Shown: positions 55,725-63,860 of the stretch, in pieces
Numbering within the stretch: the first letter of the stretch is position 1
Layout of the letters: every line of letters begins with the position of its first letter
From: Prevotella sp.
Lineage (GTDB): Bacteria > Bacillota_I > Bacilli_A > ML615J-28 > CAG-313
Reading direction: 5' to 3'
NCBI GenBank assembly: GCA_023665755.1
Contig: JAMPDF010000006.1
Span: 1-64,000 of the forward strand
Length of the DNA: 64,000 bases
The notes under the pieces: model-generated
What the model saw: the letters and a program-made list of their open reading frames with translations, nothing else
The model's database searches: none
Told to the model about the DNA's origin: nothing
Position numbers and translations under genes: made by a program

Positions 55725-56412
55725 CCTCTAATTCCTCCTCAATTTGTCTTGCTATTTTATCAAAATCAACCCTTTCAAATTGATAATATATGGGTTTTGT
55801 CATTTTAGTAATCAAAAATATAGGTAATGAAATACCAATAATCATCCATACAGCTAACAATCCTGGAATAGCTACACAAATCAGTAGTAATCCCACAATA
55901 ATACAAAAAGTAATTACCATTGCGATTGTTGTAAATATATAGCGAAAAGCCATGTAAAAAGACGTTTTTACAATGTCCACCTTGCGTAATTTTGGCAATA
56001 TAATTATCAAATATGGAATATGCACAACCGAAAACAAATAAATGAGTAAACATATAATCATTACCACAAATCCTGCTTGAGCAATCCATTCCATCGAACT
56101 TTGATGAAATTCTTGAAAGATCCAAAAAAAGAATGCATAAATAATAATAGCCAAAATAAACAATAAACATATTCCTAATACAAATGATTTAACAAAATAT
56201 TGTTTTACATTTCTAAAATAAGCCTTTATGATATTACCCTCATTTAAATCATTACGAATGGTGGCGATACATGCAACAAGCATTGGAAATATTGTTATAA
56301 TTGGCATAGATAAAATAATAGTTAGAATATTAACAACCAATAATTTATATAACAAATCAAAAAAGCGATATGTTTTTGAAAAATATTTTTTATCATTTTC
56401 TTCTAGCCTCAT
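55717..56412 (-). CDS. DUF624 (YesL-like) membrane protein
   Basis: 231 residues, about five membrane helices, first gene of the ten-gene operon. The layout LYKLLVVNILTIILSMPIITIFPMLVAC... fits DUF624, found next to ABC sugar transporter and glycan genes; function unknown. AAAGGAG precedes the ATG. A promoter and a cre-like site lie immediately upstream. Confidence 0.85.
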   Translation of the reverse strand: MRLEENDKKYFSKTYRFFDLLYKLLVVNILTIILSMPIITIFPMLVACIATIRNDLNEGNIIKAYFRNVKQYFVKSFVLGICLLFILAIIIYAFFFWIFQEFHQSSMEWIAQAGFVVMIICLLIYLFSVVHIPYLIIILPKLRKVDIVKTSFYMAFRYIFTTIAMVITFCIIVGLLLICVAIPGLLAVWMIIGISLPIFLITKMTKPIYYQFERVDFDKIARQIEEELEDE

Positions 56413-56429
56413 ATTGGTTCTCCTTTTTT

Positions 56430-56464
56430 AGTAAGCGCTCACATTATTATATATATTATAACAC
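56430..56464 (-). promoter_or_regulatory. Promoter and cre-like operator of the ten-gene MurNAc operon
   Basis: Minus-strand TGTTATAAT supplies an extended -10 (around 56457-56462); the -35 box is weak. The cre-like AGTAAGCGCTCACA (56430-56443) lies just downstream of the -10, where a bound repressor would block initiation. Confidence 0.55.
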
Positions 56465-56496
56465 AAAATTCTTTTTCTGTGTTGCATAAAGAAAAG

Positions 56497-56533
56497 AAAA
56501 AGTGATTCACTATTTTTTGTGAATCACCTTTTT
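56497..56533 (-). terminator. Terminator after the InlB/solute-binding lipoprotein gene
   Basis: Hairpin AAAAAGGTGATTCAC / GTGAATCACTTTTT on the minus strand between the 56550 stop and the MurNAc operon promoter. Confidence 0.88.
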
Positions 56534-56549
56534 TTAGTTTAGATAGGTA

Positions 56550-58787
56550 CTATACTAAGTAACCCATATTTCTCATAGCATCACGATATTTTCCTAAAAT
56601 TGAATTTAATTCAGTAGCAGGAGAAACATCTGATTTTCTACAAATGTTAGGAATAACAATCCATAATGCATCAGGTCCAAAGTGAGAACCACCACCAACG
56701 CTCATACTTAATAATTCGGCTAATTCAAAGTAAGTTCTACCTTCAGTTGACATAATAACATCTGCATATAGTGTGTTATCAAATTTAGTAATTAACCAGT
56801 TTCTGTAAGATTCTTCAGCAGATAAAGTTACCTTATCTGGATCTTCTCCAAGGCCATCATATAAATCATACATAATAGCAAATAAAATCTTATTAGTGAT
56901 ACCATTTTTACCATTTTGTGTATCAATAATAGAATAACATGAAGTACTTCCATAAGGAACTTGGAAAGTTGAAGTATTTAAATCTAAACCACTGATATAA
57001 TCACCTGTTTCAGGATCTACTAATGGTTGTTCATTAGAAAGAATTGCATTTTCACGTTTGCTTGTAGTTATAGTTGTTCCACCTTGACCATCAGCAGTTG
57101 GGTAAGGTACACAACCAATTTCGAAATCACAAACACCAAAACGTGTAGTATCTCCTAAGAACCATAGATCTCCATGATGGAATACAGATTGACCTGCAGC
57201 AAATGAAGTAGCTACATCAGCAACACCACGAGAACCATCATATAAATTACTAGTAGTTAATCGTTGAATAGCACTAAATCTATTCAATGTGCTTGTAGAA
57301 GTCAAATTCAACATTGGTGGTATCATACCATCACCAGGAGTAGCAATTGAACCACCAGTTGAGGCAATTGAACCAATTAAGAATTCAGGATATCCCATTG
57401 CCAATGCCTTGTACTCATTACCTTTTGCGGCCAATTTAGTTTGAAGTTCATTTGCATAACTTTCAAATGTAGACCAAGTCCATTTTCCTTTAAACCAAAG
57501 TTCAGCAGGATTTTCCATACCCATTTCTTCAATTAAGTTAGCATTGAAATACATAAAGTAATCTGGATGTACTTTTCCTTGAATATATCCGTATACCTTA
57601 TTTCCAGATGAAGTAACTTGGTTATTTGTCATATCTTGGTGGTATGTATGATTAGTACCATCCCATACACCTGGTTCAACTTCTTCATAACCAATTTCAG
57701 CAAAAATACCAGTTTGTGAAGACATATCATATAATTCAGCTAAACAATTTGCACCAACTAAAGTTGGAATCCATGAAGATGCAATATTGATAATATATTG
57801 GTCTTTACTTTGTAATTCTCCATTAGGTCCTTTATCTTTAATATATTTTACACGGTCAGGTCCCCAAGGTGCTGAGTTATCCCAATCTTGATATTCAATT
57901 TGAATTTGATAGTTTCTCTCAACTTCTCTTTCTTGTTGTTGTCTAATTTTTTGATCGCTAGCAGAATATCCATCATCAAATGGGTCATATGAAGATTTTG
58001 GAAGTACAAGAATAATTACTTTCATATTTCTTCCTTGCCATCCACCTACTTGTTGAGCAGGTTTCCATAATGGTTCATATATTTTTCCTGTAGATCCTTG
58101 TTTCCAAGTTGCAACTAATGTAATATTTTCATTAATAGCTTGATTGGAATCAAATGGTTCTCCATTTAAAGTCCAACCTTCAAAAGTATATCCTTGTTTA
58201 GTAGGAGTAACTGATAATGTTAATTTGTCACCTTTTTTAAGACTAATTGGAGCAATATTATTACCACCATCTGTGTTAAATGTTACGGTAACTGTTTCTA
58301 CTCCTGATTGTGCTTTCCATTCTGCAGTAAGTGTAATATTAGCAGTTACTGTAGCATTAAAATCATAATCAGCACCATTTAATTTCCAACCAACAAATTC
58401 ATATCCCTCTCTTGTAGGGTCTGTTGGTTTTTGCACTTTTCCATTTGCATTTACCTGTACCGGAGCAATTGTACTACCTCCTGCAGTGTTGAATGTTACA
58501 GTATAACTAGTTGGTGTACTTTCTTCCCACTTTGCCTTTAGAGTAATATTCTCCGAAATGGCAGTGCCAAAATTAAATTTTTCTCCATCTTTTTCCCAAT
58601 AAGAGAAAGTGTATCCTTCTTTTTTAGGATCTGCTGGCTTTTTAACATATTCACCTTTTTTCACTTCTTGTGTTTCTACACTAGATCCACCATTGCTATC
58701 AAAAGTAACTTTAAACTTTTTTGAACAGCTTGTTAAAGTAAAAAGAGTAAATAAAGCAATCACTAGAATAAAAAATCTTCTCTTCAT
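56550..58787 (-). CDS. InlB-repeat lipoprotein fused to an extracellular solute-binding domain
   Basis: 745 residues. Lipobox TLTSC (about C21). Three InlB-type repeats (about 24-235; FDSNGGSSVETQ, FNTAGGSTIAPV, FNTDGGNNIAPI each ending AKW/AEW/ATW) precede a family 1 sugar-binding-protein-like domain (about 255-745; RNMKVIILVLP, WTWSTFESYANEL, GSIASTGGSIA, FAAGQSVFHHGDLWFLGDTTRFGVCDFEIGCVPYPTADG). Binding proteins of this type deliver oligosaccharides to ABC permeases; none is seen in the window. The repeats may place the binding domain outside the wall. Its start lies 2 bp after the GNAT gene. Confidence 0.82.
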   Translation of the reverse strand: MKRRFFILVIALFTLFTLTSCSKKFKVTFDSNGGSSVETQEVKKGEYVKKPADPKKEGYTFSYWEKDGEKFNFGTAISENITLKAKWEESTPTSYTVTFNTAGGSTIAPVQVNANGKVQKPTDPTREGYEFVGWKLNGADYDFNATVTANITLTAEWKAQSGVETVTVTFNTDGGNNIAPISLKKGDKLTLSVTPTKQGYTFEGWTLNGEPFDSNQAINENITLVATWKQGSTGKIYEPLWKPAQQVGGWQGRNMKVIILVLPKSSYDPFDDGYSASDQKIRQQQEREVERNYQIQIEYQDWDNSAPWGPDRVKYIKDKGPNGELQSKDQYIINIASSWIPTLVGANCLAELYDMSSQTGIFAEIGYEEVEPGVWDGTNHTYHQDMTNNQVTSSGNKVYGYIQGKVHPDYFMYFNANLIEEMGMENPAELWFKGKWTWSTFESYANELQTKLAAKGNEYKALAMGYPEFLIGSIASTGGSIATPGDGMIPPMLNLTSTSTLNRFSAIQRLTTSNLYDGSRGVADVATSFAAGQSVFHHGDLWFLGDTTRFGVCDFEIGCVPYPTADGQGGTTITTSKRENAILSNEQPLVDPETGDYISGLDLNTSTFQVPYGSTSCYSIIDTQNGKNGITNKILFAIMYDLYDGLGEDPDKVTLSAEESYRNWLITKFDNTLYADVIMSTEGRTYFELAELLSMSVGGGSHFGPDALWIVIPNICRKSDVSPATELNSILGKYRDAMRNMGYLV

Positions 58788-58789
58788 AT

Positions 58790-59761
58790 TTAATCCTTTC
58801 TTTCATTTTTTAATTCTTTTGTCATATAAAAGTATGACTTAAAGACTTCGAATCCCATATGTCTATAGAAATCTAGAAGGCCAGTCCAATCAATAATGAT
58901 TTCACTAACTCCTTCATCAATTAAAATATTATTTGCATATGCAACAATATCATAACCTATATTTCTTTTTCTATATGCGATATCTACTCCTAGTGGTCCA
59001 ATTCCACCTAGAGTATCAAAACGATTACGCCATGTTTGGCTATAACTAATTAAATTCATATTGGTACTTGGATATCCTACTTTGGCAAATGCACAAATTT
59101 GCTCTTTATCCAGTGCCAATACATATTCCCTACCTGTTCCTCCATTATTGAAATAATCTATTGCTTCTTTGGTCCAACGTCCAGGCCAATTTTTGCAAAT
59201 AAAATCAATAATTTTTTCTTTATCAGTTGTACTTGCAATTCGATATTGAATTGCATCATTTTTTAGTGGTAACTTTTGTCTATAAATACCTTTTATGCTT
59301 TTGATTAAATCATATGTATCATATGATCTAACGAATCCTCTTTTTTCAAAAAAATTAGCACTATTTTTCAAATCTACTGGAAGACCAGGAAAATAATTTA
59401 AATAGTCCTTTCCCAAATAGATACGTTTTTTTCCTAATACTCTCATTTCTTTTTCAACAAGTTCAAGTAATCTTGAACCTACACCTTGATTCCGATATTT
59501 AGAATCAACATACAATAGGTTAATCCATCCGCTATCTTCATAAGTTGGAATTTTAAATTCTTCCTTCCAAATTTTGGCTAAAATAAAACCTACCATTTTA
59601 TCTTCATCGTCTAATACAATGTAAGATCCTTTTTGATAAATATTTGAAATATTTCGTTGAAATAATTCTTCTGAAATTGGAAATATATAACCATATGTTT
59701 TATTCCATAATGTGTATATTTCATTTGTTGTTTGATAATTTTGAATTTGAATGTATTTCAT
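58790..59761 (-). CDS. Two-domain GNAT N-acetyltransferase
   Basis: 323 residues with two GNAT folds. The first (about 1-140) holds the acetyl-CoA motif KYRNQGVGSRLLELVE; the second (about 165-320) has YRKRNIGYDIVAYANNIL. The substrate is unknown; acetylation of an amino sugar would match the neighbours but is speculation. The start at 59761 lacks a ribosome site within 20 nt, and a GGAGG is buried in an upstream hairpin (see findings). It precedes the 58787 lipoprotein gene by 2 bp. Confidence 0.85.
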   Translation of the reverse strand: MKYIQIQNYQTTNEIYTLWNKTYGYIFPISEELFQRNISNIYQKGSYIVLDDEDKMVGFILAKIWKEEFKIPTYEDSGWINLLYVDSKYRNQGVGSRLLELVEKEMRVLGKKRIYLGKDYLNYFPGLPVDLKNSANFFEKRGFVRSYDTYDLIKSIKGIYRQKLPLKNDAIQYRIASTTDKEKIIDFICKNWPGRWTKEAIDYFNNGGTGREYVLALDKEQICAFAKVGYPSTNMNLISYSQTWRNRFDTLGGIGPLGVDIAYRKRNIGYDIVAYANNILIDEGVSEIIIDWTGLLDFYRHMGFEVFKSYFYMTKELKNERKD

Positions 59762-59813
59762 TTTTTTATAAAGAGGTGAAGTCTACCTCCTCCACCTCCT
59801 TTTTGTTTAAAAA

Positions 59814-62800
59814 CTAGTGTCTTTTTCTTAATACTACTGCTAATAATGCTGCAGCACCAGCGATTTCAAGAACTAATAATGCACCATTTCCACAGCCTTT
59901 TTTAGTTCTAGATAAAATTGTATCAACATTACCACCAATAGTACCTACTTCAGCCTTAAGTTCATCAGCTACTTTCTTAACAGATTGAACTTCATCTTTA
60001 GTTGCACTATTATTCATTAAATTAGTTAGTTTTTCTAATTCATCTTTGATTTGAGTAACAGATTGATTCAATTTATCCATTTCATCTAACAATACTTCTT
60101 CCATTTCATTAAGAGATGTTTTTAAGTCATCAAAATTGTCTTCAAGTTTCTTTTCTACATACTTATCTGCAATAATAGTTAATGTGAATGTAGCAGAAGT
60201 TTGGTTACCAGCTCTATCTCTTGCAGTAACTGTTACAAGTTGTTGATAATTTTGACCTGGAGTACCAATCTTATCTGTATCAATTGTCTTACTAGATTGA
60301 TATACAGCTTGGATATCAGCAATATCTAATAAATTGCCATCTACTGCATCATATGCATAAACAACTGCATCTAAAGCATTGAAATTATCACCTTGAAGAA
60401 CTGTCATATTACGAACTTGTAATAAAGGAGCAGTCATATCACGAACTTCAACTTGGAAAGTCTTAGTCGCTTTCTTAGTATGTGCATTATTCCAAATTGT
60501 AGCAACAACTGTATAAATACCTTCTTTAGGATTATTCCAATCTAAAGTTGTATCGAATTCAATATTTTGAGAAATATCATTACCTAATAATTCAACACCA
60601 TTGTATTGTGCATCATATGCTTTAACAATTGAATATCTATCAATTGGTGCAATAGATAATGCATCTCCAACTTGTGTAGGGAAGTATAATAAATTATTTT
60701 TATTTACTTCAATTACAGGTGTGTAAGAATCAACAACAACATATTTAATAGTTAATGTACTTGAAATATTTGTGCTAGAATTATAAACTCTATAATTCAT
60801 TACCCAATTTTCACCAGGATAAGATTTAGAAGCATCGATTACAACATCATTCCATTTATCAAGATTACTTCTAGTATCCATCCATGCAATATTATTTCCA
60901 TCTTGGAAATTCATACCAAAATATCCGTGTTGTTCACCATTTAAGAAATACCAGAATGCATATGCTATTGTTTGTGGTGAACCACAGAAATAACTAGTAG
61001 CTGCATCTTTAACGTGACTTAAACTTCCAGTATAAGTATCTCCACCAGGATATGCTAGCATAGTTTGATAAATTTTTTCAATTAACCAACCCCATTTTTC
61101 TCTATTTGCAGGAATATTCCAGAATGCAGGCAATTCTGCAGATGGATAATCAGGTTTAGCAGCATTATCCGCATTTGTAGCAAAGAATTGTCCCCAAGAG
61201 AAATTAGATTGGAAATTAGCTGCTGTATCAAATTTAATTTCAGAAACTTCTACGCCTTTCCATGCAGCAATATCAGCTAAGAAATCTTTTTTAATATCTT
61301 CCATTGAAGTATAGTCATTTGTTTTTTCAACAAGAGTTAATGTAGTTCCACCATTTTTAGATGAAGTAATATAGAACTCTAAACTATCATCAGAAGATGT
61401 ATAAGATGTAAGATCATCTTCTACGCTCCAATATCTCTTAACACCATTATAGTTGATATTCTTAGTTGGATTATATACATCACCAGCCATGATTTCAACA
61501 ACATTTTGACCTTCTAATAGTTTATAAGTTGTATCATTCATCACTTTCTCATCGAAAGAAATATCTGAAACAGAGAAACTATAAGTTCTTTGTTCACCCA
61601 TACCGATTAATGTTTCAGTTTGATTACCAGCTTTGTCAACTTTATTTAATTCTTTACGTCCATATAAGTAACCATAGATAACAGTTTCGTTGAAGAATTT
61701 GTCATTTGTAACTTTACCTTTATCTAAGTAACCATAATCAAATACGTATCCACCAGCAGGAATTCTAACTGTAGCAACACAACTACGTACAGCTGAATTT
61801 GCAATTTGTGTAGCTTCTTCTTCTGTTTTTCCTTGGCCGATTAATGTTTGTTTATATGCATTAACTTGATCACCTTTTACATTACAAGTGTTATCGGCTG
61901 AACCAACAAATGCAATACACATATATCCACCATCTTGTTCATAGCAATAATCCCAAAGATTTGGATCCCAACCAGCAGAAAGATAAGGAACTGTATTTAC
62001 ATTTTCAGGTTTAGTTGTGAAATATTCCCAAACAAATCTTGAGTAAACAAGTCTATCTTTGTCAGTTTCAACCATAATAGGATTGCCATCTTCATCTAAT
62101 ACAGCATTTCCTTCTTCATCAAGTTGTTGTTGCATTTCTTTATCGCAAGTAACACCTTCTGCAATCTTAGTTACAACACCATTAGAATAACAATATTCAG
62201 GAGCAAACTTAAATGTACCTTCTGCAGCAGTATAAACTTCATCTAATGCAATACCACGAATCAATTGGCCTTTAGCATTGAAGATCATTGAACGATTATA
62301 ATAGTTAGTACCTTCATCACCTAATCCCATTTGAGTTGGATTAAATTCAATATCAGCACCTGAAATATTGGTTCTCATATGTGATAATGATGGGTCAGAT
62401 GCTTGACCGCCTTTAGGTGCTAAAGCACCATCAGACATCTTCACAGCAACAATTTTTTTATTACCATTTTCATCTAAAACAGGAATTCTGTTACCATTGT
62501 CATCTAAAAGGTATTTTGTTCCAGCTTCATTTCTTTGATATTCATAATCATAGAATAAGATATTTTTACCAGCACCGATAACAAAATCTCCATTGCTTTC
62601 AACAGCTACGGTATGTCCTGAGAAATAAACTGCGTAATATTTACCTGTTGGATTGCCGTTTTCATCAAATTGCGCAACTCTTAATCTAGTTTCATTCCAA
62701 GGATACATTCTTGAAGGACCAGACCAATTATTATCAGGCTCAGCTTCATTATCATAATAATTTGGGAAAGTAGTATAAATACTATCCATGATATAAACAG

Positions 62801-62933
62801 GGATTTCATCCGCTGCTAATGTTGGGTCTTGCGTAATTTTACCTGCAGCTTTAGCAGGAGTATTTACAGCAAAAACGCCAACGAATGCAATTGTGAGTAA
62901 CATTGTACTCAAAAAAGCAAAAACTTTTTTCAT
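59814..62933 (-). CDS. Large secreted surface protein with C-terminal membrane anchor, unknown function
   Basis: 1039 residues. A signal peptide (about 1-30, ending PAKAAG) is followed by a long region without a known domain (about 30-810), an Ig-like domain with the DUF5011-like sequence DMTAPLLQVRNMTVLQGDNF and DRAGNQTSATFTL (about 820-915), a coiled coil (about 920-1000) and a C-terminal sorting-like end: KKGCGNG, a hydrophobic helix and the tail RKRH. Twelve or more Asp/Asn/Gly-rich turns (DENGN) suggest calcium sites. It could be an adhesin or sugar-binding protein for the SBP gene downstream, but no family is recognised. Confidence 0.72.
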   Translation of the reverse strand: MKKVFAFLSTMLLTIAFVGVFAVNTPAKAAGKITQDPTLAADEIPVYIMDSIYTTFPNYYDNEAEPDNNWSGPSRMYPWNETRLRVAQFDENGNPTGKYYAVYFSGHTVAVESNGDFVIGAGKNILFYDYEYQRNEAGTKYLLDDNGNRIPVLDENGNKKIVAVKMSDGALAPKGGQASDPSLSHMRTNISGADIEFNPTQMGLGDEGTNYYNRSMIFNAKGQLIRGIALDEVYTAAEGTFKFAPEYCYSNGVVTKIAEGVTCDKEMQQQLDEEGNAVLDEDGNPIMVETDKDRLVYSRFVWEYFTTKPENVNTVPYLSAGWDPNLWDYCYEQDGGYMCIAFVGSADNTCNVKGDQVNAYKQTLIGQGKTEEEATQIANSAVRSCVATVRIPAGGYVFDYGYLDKGKVTNDKFFNETVIYGYLYGRKELNKVDKAGNQTETLIGMGEQRTYSFSVSDISFDEKVMNDTTYKLLEGQNVVEIMAGDVYNPTKNINYNGVKRYWSVEDDLTSYTSSDDSLEFYITSSKNGGTTLTLVEKTNDYTSMEDIKKDFLADIAAWKGVEVSEIKFDTAANFQSNFSWGQFFATNADNAAKPDYPSAELPAFWNIPANREKWGWLIEKIYQTMLAYPGGDTYTGSLSHVKDAATSYFCGSPQTIAYAFWYFLNGEQHGYFGMNFQDGNNIAWMDTRSNLDKWNDVVIDASKSYPGENWVMNYRVYNSSTNISSTLTIKYVVVDSYTPVIEVNKNNLLYFPTQVGDALSIAPIDRYSIVKAYDAQYNGVELLGNDISQNIEFDTTLDWNNPKEGIYTVVATIWNNAHTKKATKTFQVEVRDMTAPLLQVRNMTVLQGDNFNALDAVVYAYDAVDGNLLDIADIQAVYQSSKTIDTDKIGTPGQNYQQLVTVTARDRAGNQTSATFTLTIIADKYVEKKLEDNFDDLKTSLNEMEEVLLDEMDKLNQSVTQIKDELEKLTNLMNNSATKDEVQSVKKVADELKAEVGTIGGNVDTILSRTKKGCGNGALLVLEIAGAAALLAVVLRKRH

Positions 62934-62961
62934 AAAATAATTTTCCTCCTATTTATATATT

Positions 62962-63009
62962 TGAAAGCGTTTGCGATTATATTATAACATAACAAAGAAA
63001 CCTTTGCAA
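62962..63009 (-). promoter_or_regulatory. Promoter and cre-like site of the large surface protein
   Basis: TTGCAA (63004-63009), 17-bp spacer, TATAAT (62981-62986). The cre-like TGAAAGCGTTTGCG (62962-62975, plus strand) lies just downstream of the -10, and a second AAAACGTTTACA is at 63031-63042. Confidence 0.65.
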
Positions 63010-63080
63010 GGAAATTAGTATAATTTTTTAAAAACGTTTACATCATTTTTTGCCTTTTTGCAAATTTTTATAAAAAATGG

Positions 63081-63109
63081 AAAAAGTTGCCGAATGGAGG
63101 CAACTTTTT
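63081..63109 (-). terminator. Terminator after nagB
   Basis: Perfect hairpin AAAAAGTTGCC / GGCAACTTTTT with a 7-nt loop, 13 bp after the nagB stop. Confidence 0.9.
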
Positions 63110-63121
63110 CTACTCTTCTTG

Positions 63122-63844
63122 TTACATTTTAGAATAAGCGTCTTGATCAATAATTACAGTTACGTCAGGATGATTGTGCAAAATAGATGCAGGAAAATCT
63201 GGTGTTATTTCTCCACTTAATAATTTTACAACTGTGTCCGCTTTGCTCATACCACTAATCAACATTAGGATTTTCTTAGCTTGCATAATATTTTGAATTC
63301 CCATTGTAATCGCATGAGTAGGCACTTCTTCAATAGATTGAAAAAATCGCTTATTATCTTGTCTTGTTTTTTCAGTCAATTCAACAATAAATGTTTCTTG
63401 AGTAAATGGGGTTCCTGGTTCGTTAAACCCAATATGACCATTTCCGCCAATTCCTAATAATTGTAAATCTATATTAGCTTCATGCAACATACTATTATAT
63501 TTCTTACAATCCTCATCCAAATTATCATTTGATACGGCAGGAATATGTACATTTTCTTCACAAACATCTACATGATTGAATAGATTGTCATGCATAAAAT
63601 AGTAGTAACTTTGAGGATGATTTTGACTAATTCCACAATATTCATCTAAATTATACGTTTTTACATCTTTGAATGAGATTTCTTTATTTTCATATGCTTT
63701 TACCAAATTTTGATAAGTACCTATAGGACTACTACCTGTAGCTAAACCTAATGTACAAGCTGGATTTGTTTTAATTGTATTAGCAATTATTTCCGCACCT
63801 AAATCACTCATTGCTTGGTAATCTTTTACAACAATAACTTTCAT
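63122..63844 (-). CDS. nagB: Glucosamine-6-phosphate deaminase
   Basis: 240 residues from the ATG at 63844 (MKVIVVKDYQAMS), with AGAGG in front; a longer frame to 63904 is not needed. GLATGSSPIGTY, TYNLDEYCGI (catalytic Asp), GIGGNGHIGFNEPG (catalytic His) are intact. The enzyme converts glucosamine-6-phosphate to fructose-6-phosphate and ammonia, feeding amino sugars to glycolysis. nagA is not in the window. The upstream gene is a NagZ-type hexosaminidase, 16 bp away. Confidence 0.97.
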   Translation of the reverse strand: MKVIVVKDYQAMSDLGAEIIANTIKTNPACTLGLATGSSPIGTYQNLVKAYENKEISFKDVKTYNLDEYCGISQNHPQSYYYFMHDNLFNHVDVCEENVHIPAVSNDNLDEDCKKYNSMLHEANIDLQLLGIGGNGHIGFNEPGTPFTQETFIVELTEKTRQDNKRFFQSIEEVPTHAITMGIQNIMQAKKILMLISGMSKADTVVKLLSGEITPDFPASILHNHPDVTVIIDQDAYSKM

Positions 63845-63860
63845 TTTAAATACCTCTTTT

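Noticed and set aside
55805..56170. 121-residue minus-strand frame within the DUF624 gene
   Set aside because: Out of frame inside a supported membrane protein gene; hydrophobic only because of the gene's T-rich codons.
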